A DNA stretch of 64,000 nucleotides. Origin: Kribbella sp. NBC_00382 (GTDB lineage Bacteria; Actinomycetota; Actinomycetes; Propionibacteriales; Kribbellaceae). The DNA is taken from contig NZ_CP107954.1 of the NCBI RefSeq assembly GCF_036067295.1, positions 8,122,001-8,186,000 on the forward strand. Reading direction: 5' to 3'. A program made the position numbers and the translations under genes. The notes beneath the pieces are model-generated. The model saw nothing but the letters and a program-made list of their open reading frames with translations. It had not been told where the DNA came from and ran no database searches. Shown here in pieces: positions 50,370 through 59,039 of this stretch (the stretch's first letter is position 1; the number at the start of each line of letters is the position of its first letter).

Positions 50370-52040
50370 TTAGGAGATGCAGACAGCGCCTTGAGAGGCG
50401 GAGGTGACAAGTCGCCGGTACTTGCCCAGCACGCCCCTGGTGATCGCGGGCTCCTTGGGCGTCCAACCCTCGCTGCGCCGTTGCAGCTCATCGGCATCCA
50501 CGTGCAGGTCGAGGGTGCGGTTCTTGACGTCCAGGGTGATCCGGTCGCCGTCGCGGACGAACGCGATCGGGCCGCCGTCGACCGCCTCGGGCGCGACGTG
50601 GCCGACGCAGAGTCCCGTAGTACCGCCGGAGAAGCGGCCGTCGGTCAGCAGCAGCACGTCCTTGCCGAGGCCGGCGCCCTTGATCGCGCCGGTGACGGCC
50701 AGCATCTCGCGCATCCCCGGGCCGCCCTTCGGACCTTCGTAGCGGATCACCACGACGTCGCCGGGCTTGAGTTCGCCGACGGCGTCCATCGCACCGCGCT
50801 CGCCGTCGAAGACGCGCGCAGTACCTTCGAAGACGTCCTCGTCGAAGCCGGCGCTCTTCACCACGGCACCATCCGGGGCGAGGCTGCCCTTGAGAATGGT
50901 GATGCCACCGGTGCCGTGGATCGGCTTGTCCAGCGCGCGGATGATCGTGCCGTCGACGTCCGGCGGGGCGATGTCGGCGAGGTTCTCGGCCATCGTCTTG
51001 CCGGTCACCGTCATGCAGTCACCGTGCAATAGACCGGCGTCGAGCAGCGCGCGCATGACGACCGGGATGCCGCCGACGCGGTCGACATCCGTCATCACGT
51101 ACCGGCCGAACGGCTTCAGGTCGCCCAGGTGCGGGACCTTGTCGCCGACCCGGTTGAAGTCGTCGAGGGTGAGGTCGACCTCGGCCTCGCGGGCGATCGC
51201 GAGCAGGTGAAGGACGGCGTTGGTCGAACCGCCGAGCGCCATCACGACGGCGATCGCGTTCTCGAACGCTTCCTTGGTGAGGATCTGCCTTGCCGTGATC
51301 CCTTTTGTGAGCAGGTTGACCACCGCCTCGCCTGACTTGCGGGCGAAACCGTCTCTACGTCGGTCGACCGCAGGCGGTGCTGCCGAGCCGGGCAGCGACA
51401 TCCCGAGCGCCTCGGCCGCGGAGGCCATCGTGTTCGCCGTGTACATGCCACCGCAGGCGCCCTCCCCCGGGCAGATCGCGCGCTCGACGGCGTCGACCTC
51501 CTCGCGGGTGATCAGCCCGCGCACACACGCGCCGACGGCCTCGAAGGCGTCGATGATGGTGACGTCCTTGTCCCCGAGCTTGCCGGGCATGATCGATCCG
51601 GCGTACAGGAAGACACTCGCCAGATCGAGTCGGGCCGCGGCCATCAGCATGCCCGGCAGCGACTTGTCACAGCCGGCCAGCAGGACGGATCCGTCGAGCC
51701 GCTCGGCCTCCATCACCGTCTCGACCGAGTCGGCGATGATCTCGCGGCTGACCAGCGAGTAGTGCATGCCGACGTGGCCCATCGAGATGCCGTCGGACAC
51801 GCTGATCGTGCCGAACTCGAGCGGATACCCCTTGGCCGCGTGCACGCCGTCCTTGACCGCCTTCGCGAGCCGGTCGAGGGACAGGTTGCACGGGGTGATC
51901 TCGTTCCAGCTCGAGGCGACCCCGATCTGCGGCTTGGCCCAGTCGTCGTCCCCCATCCCGACGGCCCGCAACATGCCCCGCGAGGCCGTCGCCTCCAGCC
52001 CATCGGTGACCGTGCGGCTTCTCGGCTTGATATCAACCAT
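50370..52040 (-). CDS. ilvD: Dihydroxy-acid dehydratase
   Basis: The 556-residue Fe-S enzyme has CDKSLPGMLMAAAR, CPGEGACGGMYTANTM, the LGGSTNAVLHLLA segment and the C-terminal TDGRFSGGTTG, which together supply the cluster cysteines and active site. It dehydrates dihydroxy acids to 2-keto acids for valine, leucine and isoleucine. It lies upstream of ilvBNC on the same strand but outside the attenuator, so it is probably transcribed separately. The ATG at 52040 is divergent from the CHAP gene. Confidence 0.95.
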   Translation of the reverse strand: MVDIKPRSRTVTDGLEATASRGMLRAVGMGDDDWAKPQIGVASSWNEITPCNLSLDRLAKAVKDGVHAAKGYPLEFGTISVSDGISMGHVGMHYSLVSREIIADSVETVMEAERLDGSVLLAGCDKSLPGMLMAAARLDLASVFLYAGSIMPGKLGDKDVTIIDAFEAVGACVRGLITREEVDAVERAICPGEGACGGMYTANTMASAAEALGMSLPGSAAPPAVDRRRDGFARKSGEAVVNLLTKGITARQILTKEAFENAIAVVMALGGSTNAVLHLLAIAREAEVDLTLDDFNRVGDKVPHLGDLKPFGRYVMTDVDRVGGIPVVMRALLDAGLLHGDCMTVTGKTMAENLADIAPPDVDGTIIRALDKPIHGTGGITILKGSLAPDGAVVKSAGFDEDVFEGTARVFDGERGAMDAVGELKPGDVVVIRYEGPKGGPGMREMLAVTGAIKGAGLGKDVLLLTDGRFSGGTTGLCVGHVAPEAVDGGPIAFVRDGDRITLDVKNRTLDLHVDADELQRRSEGWTPKEPAITRGVLGKYRRLVTSASQGAVCIS

Positions 52041-52145
52041 GGGGTCACTCTATTCCGTAGTCAAATAATTACTATGGGTTGCCAAAGTCGGTAGGTATGT
52101 AACAAGGTGGCTGGTGTTCCATCACCTACCGAAGGAGTTCCTACG

Positions 52146-52709
52146 ATGCGCCCTCCCTGGAAGAAGCTCGCGCCCGCCCTGTTGCTGGGTGGTGCACTGC
52201 TCTCGGCGAGTTCGGTCACGGCGGCGGCGGTACCGGCTGCTGTCCCTGCTGTTTTGCCTGCTGTTGCTGATGTGCGTACTGCGATCGTCGACGCCGCCAA
52301 CGGTGAGATCGGGCAGGGCGAGACGCCACCCGGCAGCAACTGCAACCCGTACGGTCCGTGCGAGGCCTGGTGCGCGCACTTCGCGACCTGGACCTGGCGG
52401 CAGGCCGGGATCACCATCCCCAACTACGGCTTCACCGGTGACATCTACACCTGGGGCCAGGGCAAGGGGCGCGCGCACTCGACCAACACCGGTATGCAGC
52501 CGGGTGACATCGTGCTCTACGGCACCGGGCCGCAGAACACGAACACCAGCGTGCACACCGGTGTAGTGGTTGCTGTCGGCAACGGCAAGATCACCACGGT
52601 CGAGGGCAACGCGAGCAACGCAGTACGGAAGTTCGGCCCGTTCGACCCGACCCACGCCAAGGCCGCCGGGCGTCCCGGCAACATCTACGGCTGGGTCGCC
52701 GCGCAGTAG
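52146..52709 (+). CDS. Secreted CHAP-domain amidase/peptidase
   Basis: ATG at 52146 (MRPPWKKLAPALLLGGALLSASS) follows AAGGAG. The 187-residue precursor has a signal peptide ending near SSVTAAA. The CHAP (NlpC/P60-like) domain has Cys in PCEAWCAHFATWTW, His in NTSVHTGVVVAVGN and the late acidic site TVEGN. Such enzymes cleave peptidoglycan stem peptides. The upstream 52041-52145 is AT-rich and must hold both this promoter and that of ilvD. Confidence 0.87.
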   Translation: MRPPWKKLAPALLLGGALLSASSVTAAAVPAAVPAVLPAVADVRTAIVDAANGEIGQGETPPGSNCNPYGPCEAWCAHFATWTWRQAGITIPNYGFTGDIYTWGQGKGRAHSTNTGMQPGDIVLYGTGPQNTNTSVHTGVVVAVGNGKITTVEGNASNAVRKFGPFDPTHAKAAGRPGNIYGWVAAQ

Positions 52710-52749
52710 ATCTCTGGTTGGCCATCCAACGTGCCTGGATGGCCGCTCC

Positions 52750-53100
52750 TCAGTCCAGAACGAGCATCAAAGCTTCGAAGCCGGTCGCAGACCTGCTGGA
52801 GTGCCCGGTCCCCGTGGTGTCCTCCACCAGCAGCACATCTCCCGGCCGCCCGATCACCGTCTCCCCGGACGCAGTCACCTCACACTCACCAGCCAGTACT
52901 ACGACCAGCCGCCGCCCCGCCTCCGGCTGCTCAGGATGCCCCCCACCCGCCGGCCCCCGCACCACCATCGCGGCCGACGCCTTGAGCGGCGCCGAAGCAC
53001 TCAACTCCCCCACCCCCGGCACCGCAGGCAACAACTCCGGCCCCCACCCCTCAAACCGAGCCTTGCCATCCACATCCGCAAACAACCGCCACATCGTCAT
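52750..53100 (-). CDS. Cupin-domain protein
   Basis: ATG at 53100 (MTMWRLFADVDGKARFEGWGPEL) gives 116 residues. The cupin core is seen in GGGHPEQPEAGRRLVVVLAGECEVTASGETVIGRPGDVLLVEDTTGTGH, with a metal-binding Glu and His. No enzymatic function can be assigned. Confidence 0.7.
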   Translation of the reverse strand: MTMWRLFADVDGKARFEGWGPELLPAVPGVGELSASAPLKASAAMVVRGPAGGGHPEQPEAGRRLVVVLAGECEVTASGETVIGRPGDVLLVEDTTGTGHSSRSATGFEALMLVLD

Positions 53101-53128
53101 GCCACCCACTACGAAGCCCACACCCACA

Positions 53129-53380
53129 CCGGATCAGCCATTCCGCCGGCTCTCGGATCAGCCATCCCCGCCCCGGATCACCCATCCCAGCCGACCCGGA
53201 TCACCCATCTCCGCGGCCATCAGATCAACCGCCTGCCAGGCCCCGGACGAGCGCTCCCTGGTCACCCACGACGCGGACGCCTTCCTTCGCCAACCACCCG
53301 CGACGCGAGCGCCCGGCCTTCACCGACCACCCGCGACGGGGACGCCTCCGCTTCACGAACCCCGCAACGCCTCCGATTCG
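53129..53380. repeat. Gene-poor stretch with short imperfect direct repeats
   Basis: CGGATCA followed by SCCAT recurs at 53130, 53154, 53174 and 53197 at 20-24 base intervals. A second unit around CACCCGCGACG follows at about 53287-53340. No frame with normal codon bias covers the stretch. The repeats may be degenerate or regulatory. Confidence 0.45.
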
Positions 53381-53665
53381 TCAGCCGCCGGCGACGCTGG
53401 GGAGGATGAGGAGTTCGTCGCCGTCGGAGAGCTTGGTGTCGAGGGCGTTGAGGTCGCGGATGTTGTCGTTGCCGAGGAAGACGTTGACGTGACGGCGGAG
53501 GGCGCCTTGCTCATCGGTCAGGCGACGACGCAACGCGGGATGCTCCGTCTCCAGCACGGCGAAGACCGAGCCCACAGTTACCTCGCCGGAGACGTCGACC
53601 TCCACCCGCTCCGCTCCCCCGGCGAACGGTCTCAGCACCGTCGGGAGCTTGACCGCCACGGACAT
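53381..53665 (-). CDS. MoaD/ThiS-family ubiquitin-like protein
   Basis: ATG at 53665 (MSVAVKLPTVLRPFAGG) gives 94 residues of beta-grasp type, with FLGNDNIRDLNALDTKLSDGDELLILPSVAGG ending in the Gly-Gly needed for adenylation and sulfur transfer. Its start overlaps the BNR-repeat gene stop by one base (TGATG). This pairing recurs in actinobacteria as I recall, but the sulfur acceptor is unknown. Confidence 0.85.
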   Translation of the reverse strand: MSVAVKLPTVLRPFAGGAERVEVDVSGEVTVGSVFAVLETEHPALRRRLTDEQGALRRHVNVFLGNDNIRDLNALDTKLSDGDELLILPSVAGG

Positions 53666-54756
53666 CAGCCGAGCACCGCCGCGCGCACGGTCAGTACGTC
53701 GGGCAGATGGCGAGCCACCTCGGTCCAGTTGTCGCCGGCATCCGCGCTCGCGTAGACACACCCATCACGCGTTCCGACGTACACCCCAGCCGGGTCCGCT
53801 TGGTCCACGCACAGAGCGTCGCGTAGTACCGGCGCATATGACGGAACGTCCGGCAGGCCATTCGTGAGCGCCTCCCAGGTCGCACCGGCATCACGAGAGC
53901 GATAGACGCGGCATTTCGCGTCGGTCGGGATCCGGTTGCCGTCCGCGATCAACGGGAAGACATAGACGGTCGCCGGCTCATGCGGATGCACCACGATCGG
54001 GAACCCGAAGTCCGACGGCAGTCCGTCCGCGATCGACTTCCAGATCACGCCACCATCGTCCGAGCGGTAGACACCATGATGGTTCTGGGCGAACAACCGC
54101 TCCGGTACGTCGGGATGCCCGGCAAGCTTGTGCACACACTGGCCGAACTCCGGATCCGGGTCAGGCATGAAGTACGCCTTGATGCCGTGATTCGCCGGCT
54201 CCCACGACTCGCCCCCGTCGGCCGTCTGGTAGACGCCACCGGTCGACATCGCGACGCTCATCCCTTGCGGATCAGTCGGATGCGGCAGCACGGTATGGAT
54301 CGCCTGGCCGCCGAATCCCGCACCCCAGTCCTTGCGATGCGGGTGATCCCACAACCCGCGGACCAACTCGAAGCGGACTCCACCATCGGTCGACCTCCAG
54401 AGCGAGGACGGTTGCGCACCGGCGTACACGACTCCGGGCTGGTCCTCCGGCGCAGGCTGGATCTGCCAGACGCGCTCCAGCGATGCGTCGTCACCGGTCT
54501 TGAAGCCGATCGAGCCCTCCGGCGGCTCGTCCCACGTCTGGCCGAGGTCGTCGGAGTGGAAGACGGCCGGCCCCCAGTGCTCGCTGGTGCCACCCGCGAA
54601 GAGCCGCGGCCGCTCGCCACGCGTGTCGATGCCGACCGAGTAGATCCCCTGCATCTCGAACTTCGGCCCGTCGAGTGTCCACTCGCGGCGCTCGGTGTCG
54701 CTCCGGCCGATCCAGAGCCCCTTCTTGGTCCCGATCAGCAACACGGTCTCGGACAT
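53665..54756 (-). CDS. BNR/Asp-box repeat beta-propeller (sialidase-like fold)
   Basis: The 363-residue protein has at least five Asp boxes, S-x-D-x-G-x-x-W/F: RSTDGGVRFE, QTADGGESWE, RSDDGGVIWK, RSRDAGATWE and ASADAGDNWT. These mark a BNR beta-propeller of the VPS10/exo-sialidase-like type. It has no signal peptide and lacks recognisable sialidase Arg triads, so hydrolase activity is unlikely. It is coupled to the downstream MoaD-like gene and may scaffold or receive sulfur from it. Confidence 0.82.
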   Translation of the reverse strand: MSETVLLIGTKKGLWIGRSDTERREWTLDGPKFEMQGIYSVGIDTRGERPRLFAGGTSEHWGPAVFHSDDLGQTWDEPPEGSIGFKTGDDASLERVWQIQPAPEDQPGVVYAGAQPSSLWRSTDGGVRFELVRGLWDHPHRKDWGAGFGGQAIHTVLPHPTDPQGMSVAMSTGGVYQTADGGESWEPANHGIKAYFMPDPDPEFGQCVHKLAGHPDVPERLFAQNHHGVYRSDDGGVIWKSIADGLPSDFGFPIVVHPHEPATVYVFPLIADGNRIPTDAKCRVYRSRDAGATWEALTNGLPDVPSYAPVLRDALCVDQADPAGVYVGTRDGCVYASADAGDNWTEVARHLPDVLTVRAAVLG

Positions 54757-54835
54757 CTTTGTCCATCTCCATCAGTCTGCACAGGTGTACCGCGCGGTCG
54801 GTCTGCGCGGCTGCGGCACCGCGCAACGGGTCAGG

Positions 54836-55765
54836 TCAGCGCGGCGGCCCCGCGACGACGTTGATCAGCGGTACGCCGGTGACGTACCGCTCGAGTTGGG
54901 CTCGTACCAGTCGGGCGACGCGCGGAGCGAAGGCGGTCGAGGCGCCGCCGCGATGCGGGTTGATGAGGATGTTGGGCGCGGACCAGAGCGGATGGCCCGC
55001 GGGCAGCGGCTCGGGATCCGTCACGTCGACGGCAGCGCTGATCCTCTTGGTGGTCAACTCGGCGAGCAGCGCCTCCGTGTCGACCACGACGCCGCGGGCG
55101 ACGTTGATCAACAGCGCGCCGTCCTTGAGCCGAGCGAGGAACTTGGCGTCGACCATCCCCCGCGTCTCGGGCGTCGCAGGTGTCAGCAGGACGACGACAT
55201 CGGCGCGCGGCAGCAGGTCTGGCAGGTCGGTGATCGGGTGGACGCCTTCGCGGGCCCTTCGCGCGACGCGGATGATGTCGCACTCGAACCCGTCCAGCCG
55301 CCGCTCCAACGCCTCCCCGATCGAGCCGTATCCGAGGATCAGCACGGTCCGGTCGGCGAGCGAGTCGTCCAGCTCCTGGTACGACGACGGCCACTCGCCG
55401 TGCTCCTGGTTCCTCACCGCCTGCGGCAACCGGCGGTACGACGCCAGAATCAGCCCGACCGCCAACTCGGCCGTCGACGCGTCGTGCACACCCCGCGCGT
55501 TGCACAAGGTGACGCCGTCCCGGAGTTGCGGCAGCAGGTTCTCGAAGCCGGCCGTCTGGGTCTGGATGACCTTCAACGCGGGCATCTCGGCGATGACCTC
55601 GATGACCTCGGACGACCCCATGTAGCTCGGCACGTAGAACTCGACAGCGTCCAGCGCCGGCCGCGCGCCGCCTGCGTAGTACTGCGCGTCGACGCCCGCG
55701 GGCAGCCCTCCGAGGAACCCGTCCGGGTCCTCCCACGGCAGCAATGCCTTCACCAAATCACCCAT
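54836..55765 (-). CDS. D-isomer 2-hydroxyacid dehydrogenase
   Basis: The 309-residue protein has the NAD motif VLILGYGSIGEALERRL, catalytic Arg in LINVARGVVVD, Glu in VTDPEPLPAGHPLW and His in INPHRGGAS. It resembles glyoxylate/hydroxypyruvate or phosphonate-type dehydrogenases. The substrate is not predictable. It is divergent from tmsA and may share the repeat-rich control region at 55823-55876. Confidence 0.85.
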   Translation of the reverse strand: MGDLVKALLPWEDPDGFLGGLPAGVDAQYYAGGARPALDAVEFYVPSYMGSSEVIEVIAEMPALKVIQTQTAGFENLLPQLRDGVTLCNARGVHDASTAELAVGLILASYRRLPQAVRNQEHGEWPSSYQELDDSLADRTVLILGYGSIGEALERRLDGFECDIIRVARRAREGVHPITDLPDLLPRADVVVLLTPATPETRGMVDAKFLARLKDGALLINVARGVVVDTEALLAELTTKRISAAVDVTDPEPLPAGHPLWSAPNILINPHRGGASTAFAPRVARLVRAQLERYVTGVPLINVVAGPPR

Positions 55766-55822
55766 GCCCGCAACTTACTCGCCTGCACGGACAGGATGAA
55801 GCGACCTCCCGCTCGATCCACA

Positions 55823-55876
55823 GGACCACTGGATCGAGTGGTCCTAAAGTGCACTCCAAGTGCACTAGAAGTGCAC
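55823..55876. promoter_or_regulatory. Operator array upstream of tmsA
   Basis: GGACCACT (55823-55830) and AGTGGTCC (55837-55844) form a perfect dyad with a six-base spacer. Directly after it AAGTGCAC occurs three times at 55847, 55858 and 55869, with an exact 11-base period; two copies continue as the palindrome AGTGCACT. The array ends 46 bases before the tmsA start. Confidence 0.7.
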
Positions 55877-55921
55877 GGAGAATTCCGTGCCGACGACAAT
55901 TTCGCGTCGTACTCTGAACAG

Positions 55922-57301
55922 GTGCCTACGACATCGGATCTGGCCTCGACTCTCGATCACGATCAGGCCGTCGGGCGGCTGCGGTCGTCCTACCAGCGCA
56001 TCCCGGCGGGGGCACCGGTCCGCCTCGCGAAGCGCAGCTCCAACCTGTTCCGGCCCAGAACCGCGGTCGACACCCCGGGCCTGGACGTCTCCGGGCTGAC
56101 CGGGGTGATCTCCGTCGATCCGGTCGGCCGCACCGCCGACGTACAGGGCATGTGCACGTACGAGGACCTGGTCGCCGCGACTCTCCCGCACGGCCTGACG
56201 CCAATGGTGGTCCCTCAGCTGCGCACGATCACGCTCGGCGGCGCCGTGACCGGCCTAGGCATCGAGTCCTCGTCATACCGGGCTGGTCTCCCGCACGAAT
56301 CAGTGCTCGAGATGGACATCCTCACCGGCGACGGCGAGATCGTCACCGCCCGCCCCGACGGCGAGCACGCCGAACTGTTCCGCACCTTCCCCAATTCGTA
56401 CGGCTCCCTCGGCTACGCGACCCGCCTGCGGATCGAGCTCGACCGCATCTCCCCGTACGTCGCCCTGCGGCACGTCCGGCTCGGCCTGGACGAGCTCGGG
56501 CCGGCCATCGAGTCGATCGTTGCCGACGGCACGTATGCGGGCGAGCCGGTGCATTTCGTCGACGGCGTCGCGTTCAGCCCCGACGAGGCGTATCTGACAC
56601 TGGGACGGAACAGCGATACCGCAGTACAGGTGAGTGACTACACCGGTCAGCAGATCTTCTACAAGTCGATCCAGCAACGATCGACCGATGCGCTGACCGC
56701 GCACGACTATCTGTGGCGCTGGGACACCGACTGGTTCTGGTGCTCGGCGGCCTTCGGCGCGCAGAACCCTTATATCCGGCGGGTCTGGCCGCGCAGGCTG
56801 AGGCGCAGCGACGTCTACCACAAGATCATCGGCCTGGAGAACCGCCATCAAGTTGCCGCGCGCATCAATCGCCGGCGCGGCAACCCGGACCGCGAGCGGG
56901 TCGTCCAGGACGTGGAGATCCCGGCGTCGCGACTGGCCGGTTTCCTGCGCTGGTTCGACGCCGAGGTGGGGATGCGCCCGGTCTGGCTGTGCCCGCTGCG
57001 CCTGCGCGGCTCCTCGGCCTGGCCTCTCTACCCGCTCGAGCCCGGCGAGACCTATGTCAACGTGGGCTTCTGGGGCACCGTCGCGATCGCTCCTGGCGCC
57101 GCCGACGGTGACGTGAACCGGCGCATCGAGGCGGCGGTCGCCGACTTCGACGGGCATAAGTCCTTGTACTCCGACGCTTACTACGACCGTGACACCTTTG
57201 ACCGGCTCTACAACGTACCGGCGCTGACCGCGGTGAAAGAACGCTACGACCCCGACGCCCGGCTCACCGGGCTCTACGAGAAGGCGGTGACGCGCCGATG
57301 A
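55922..57301 (+). CDS. tmsA: FAD-binding oxidoreductase, TmsA/BfaA-like (10-methyl fatty acid synthesis)
   Basis: GTG at 55922 (VPTTSDLASTLDHDQAV) gives 459 residues; the ribosome binding site is weak. The FAD_binding_4 domain shows GRTADVQGMCTYEDLV and VPQLRTITLGGAVTGLGIESSSYRAGL. It overlaps the methyltransferase gene by four bases (ATGA). In other actinobacteria the pair TmsA/TmsB (BfaA/BfaB) makes 10-methylstearate: TmsB methylenates oleoyl chains and TmsA reduces the product. The order and fold fit that role. A delta-24-sterol-reductase-like label could also arise automatically. Confidence 0.8.
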   Translation: MPTTSDLASTLDHDQAVGRLRSSYQRIPAGAPVRLAKRSSNLFRPRTAVDTPGLDVSGLTGVISVDPVGRTADVQGMCTYEDLVAATLPHGLTPMVVPQLRTITLGGAVTGLGIESSSYRAGLPHESVLEMDILTGDGEIVTARPDGEHAELFRTFPNSYGSLGYATRLRIELDRISPYVALRHVRLGLDELGPAIESIVADGTYAGEPVHFVDGVAFSPDEAYLTLGRNSDTAVQVSDYTGQQIFYKSIQQRSTDALTAHDYLWRWDTDWFWCSAAFGAQNPYIRRVWPRRLRRSDVYHKIIGLENRHQVAARINRRRGNPDRERVVQDVEIPASRLAGFLRWFDAEVGMRPVWLCPLRLRGSSAWPLYPLEPGETYVNVGFWGTVAIAPGAADGDVNRRIEAAVADFDGHKSLYSDAYYDRDTFDRLYNVPALTAVKERYDPDARLTGLYEKAVTRR

Positions 57302-58587
57302 CGGCAACGATCCCGACGCAGATTTCGATCGCAGCAGCGCTCACCGCGGTGGCGCCCGAAGGACTTCCCTTCCGCTTCACCGCGTACGACGGCAGCGCGA
57401 CCGGACCCGAAGACTCCCCGATCCACATGCACCTGGCCACCGAACGCGGCCTGTCGTATGTGTTGACGGCTCCCGGTGACCTCGGACTCGTTCGCGCCTA
57501 CGTGCAAGGCGATCTGGAGATCAAGGGCATCCATCCGGGCAACCCGTACGACCTGATGAAGATGATGCTCAACCACGTCCACTTCGAGCGCCCGACCCCG
57601 TCGGAGGCGCTGCGCATCGTCCGCGGCCTCGGCTGGAGCCACCTCAAGCCGCCGCCCCCGCCGCCGCAGGAGCACCTGCCCAAGTGGCGCCGCACCTTCG
57701 AAGGCCTCCGCCACTCGAAGACCCGCGACAAGGCCGCGATCCACCACCACTACGACGTCTCGAACACCTTCTACGAGTACATCCTCGGCCCGTCGATGAC
57801 GTACACCTGCGCCGTCTACCCGACCGCCGACGCAACCCTCGAAGAAGCCCAGTTCGAAAAGTACGACCTGGTAGCCCGCAAGCTGGACCTCAAACCCGGC
57901 CAACGCCTGCTGGACGTAGGTTGCGGCTGGGGCGGCATGGTCCGCCACGCGGCCCGCGAGTACGGCGTGAAGTCCCTAGGCGTAACCCTCTCAGCCGCCC
58001 AAGCCGAGTGGGCCCAAGCCGCGATCAAACGCGAAGGCCTAGAGGACCTAGCCGAAGTCCGCTTCTCCGACTACCGAGACGTCTCGGAAACCAACTTCGA
58101 CGCCATCAGCTCCATCGGCCTCACCGAACACATCGGCGTCCGCAACTACCCGTCCTACTTCGGCTTCTTGTTAGACCACCTGAAGCCCGGCGGCCGCCTC
58201 CTGAACCACTCCATCACCCGCCCAGACAACCGCTACCGCCCCACCGGCGCCTTCATAGACCGCTACATCTTCCCCGACGGCGAACTAATCGGCTCCGGCC
58301 GCATAATCGCCGACGCCCAAGACGCCGGCTTCGAAGTCCGCCACGAAGAAAACCTCAGAGAGCACTACGCCCTAACCCTCAACGCCTGGTCCAACAACCT
58401 TGTAGCCCACTGGGACGAAGCCGTCGCCGAAGTCGGCTACCCCACCGCAAAGGTCTGGGGCTTGTACCTAGCAGCCTGCCAAGTCGGCTTCGAACGCAAC
58501 AACACCCAACTCCACCAGGTCCTAGCCGTAAAACTAGACGACCAAGCCAACGCCCACTTCCCCTTGCGCCCAACCTGGGGCAGCTGA
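57298..58587 (+). CDS. tmsB: Cyclopropane-fatty-acyl-phospholipid synthase-like methyltransferase, TmsB-like
   Basis: The 429-residue protein has an N-terminal CFA-specific domain (GDLGLVRAYVQGDLEIKG), the SAM site LLDVGCGWGGMVRHAAREYGVKSLGVTLS, and the bicarbonate/active-site segment ISSIGLTEHIGVRNYPSYF. With the coupled oxidoreductase it is assigned as a methylene-forming enzyme on unsaturated acyl chains; a plain cyclopropane synthase is the alternative. An in-frame TTA codon lies at 58171-58173, and the last 700 bases use many CTA, GTA and AAA codons unlike the first half. Confidence 0.85.
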   Translation: MTATIPTQISIAAALTAVAPEGLPFRFTAYDGSATGPEDSPIHMHLATERGLSYVLTAPGDLGLVRAYVQGDLEIKGIHPGNPYDLMKMMLNHVHFERPTPSEALRIVRGLGWSHLKPPPPPPQEHLPKWRRTFEGLRHSKTRDKAAIHHHYDVSNTFYEYILGPSMTYTCAVYPTADATLEEAQFEKYDLVARKLDLKPGQRLLDVGCGWGGMVRHAAREYGVKSLGVTLSAAQAEWAQAAIKREGLEDLAEVRFSDYRDVSETNFDAISSIGLTEHIGVRNYPSYFGFLLDHLKPGGRLLNHSITRPDNRYRPTGAFIDRYIFPDGELIGSGRIIADAQDAGFEVRHEENLREHYALTLNAWSNNLVAHWDEAVAEVGYPTAKVWGLYLAACQVGFERNNTQLHQVLAVKLDDQANAHFPLRPTWGS

Positions 58588-58599
58588 ACCGGTTACACA

Positions 58600-58630
58600 A
58601 GGGGTCTCTGCCGACCAGGCAGAGACCCCT
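58600..58630. terminator. Terminator between tmsB and the immunity gene
   Basis: AGGGGTCTCTGCC (58600-58612) and GGCAGAGACCCCT (58618-58630) form a perfect 13-bp stem with a GACCA loop between convergent genes. Confidence 0.85.
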
Positions 58631-58640
58631 GCTCTTGGAC

Positions 58641-59027
58641 TCAACCGATCATGGCTACGACCAGCGGCACCGAGTCAGCGGCCAGATAGAAATGGCCCTC
58701 GTAGTATTCGAGATGGAAGTTGTCCCCCGGCCCCGCCGACTCGACAGCGAACGACTCGAAGTTTTCGCCAAGAAGGGCCAGATACTTCGCACCTCCAACA
58801 AATTCCAGCACACCTGAAACGGGCTCAGCGCGGAGGCTGACCAACAACTCGCCGGCCGCCCTCACGACGAGGCGCTCCAACGCCCCGTCGTACGGTCGTG
58901 GATCCGCAACTGGTTCGAGCACAATCTCGCCGCTCCCAGTTTTCAGTAGGTCGGCCAGCATCGCAAATTCGGAGCGCCTTCCGCTCAACTCGAATTCACC
59001 GGTTCGAGACGCGTAGAGCAGGTGCAT
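58641..59027 (-). CDS. Probable immunity protein for the RHS toxin
   Basis: ATG at 59027 (MHLLYASRTGEFELSGRRSEF) has GAGGTGA, which includes the toxin stop codon, as its ribosome binding site, 12 bases after the toxin gene. The 128-residue acidic protein (FELSGRRSEFAMLADLL...FHLEYYEGHFYLAADSVPLVV) recalls small Imm families such as Imm32, though I am not certain of the family. Position directly after the toxin C-terminus is the main evidence. Confidence 0.7.
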   Translation of the reverse strand: MHLLYASRTGEFELSGRRSEFAMLADLLKTGSGEIVLEPVADPRPYDGALERLVVRAAGELLVSLRAEPVSGVLEFVGGAKYLALLGENFESFAVESAGPGDNFHLEYYEGHFYLAADSVPLVVAMIG

Positions 59028-59039
59028 CACCCGGTCACC

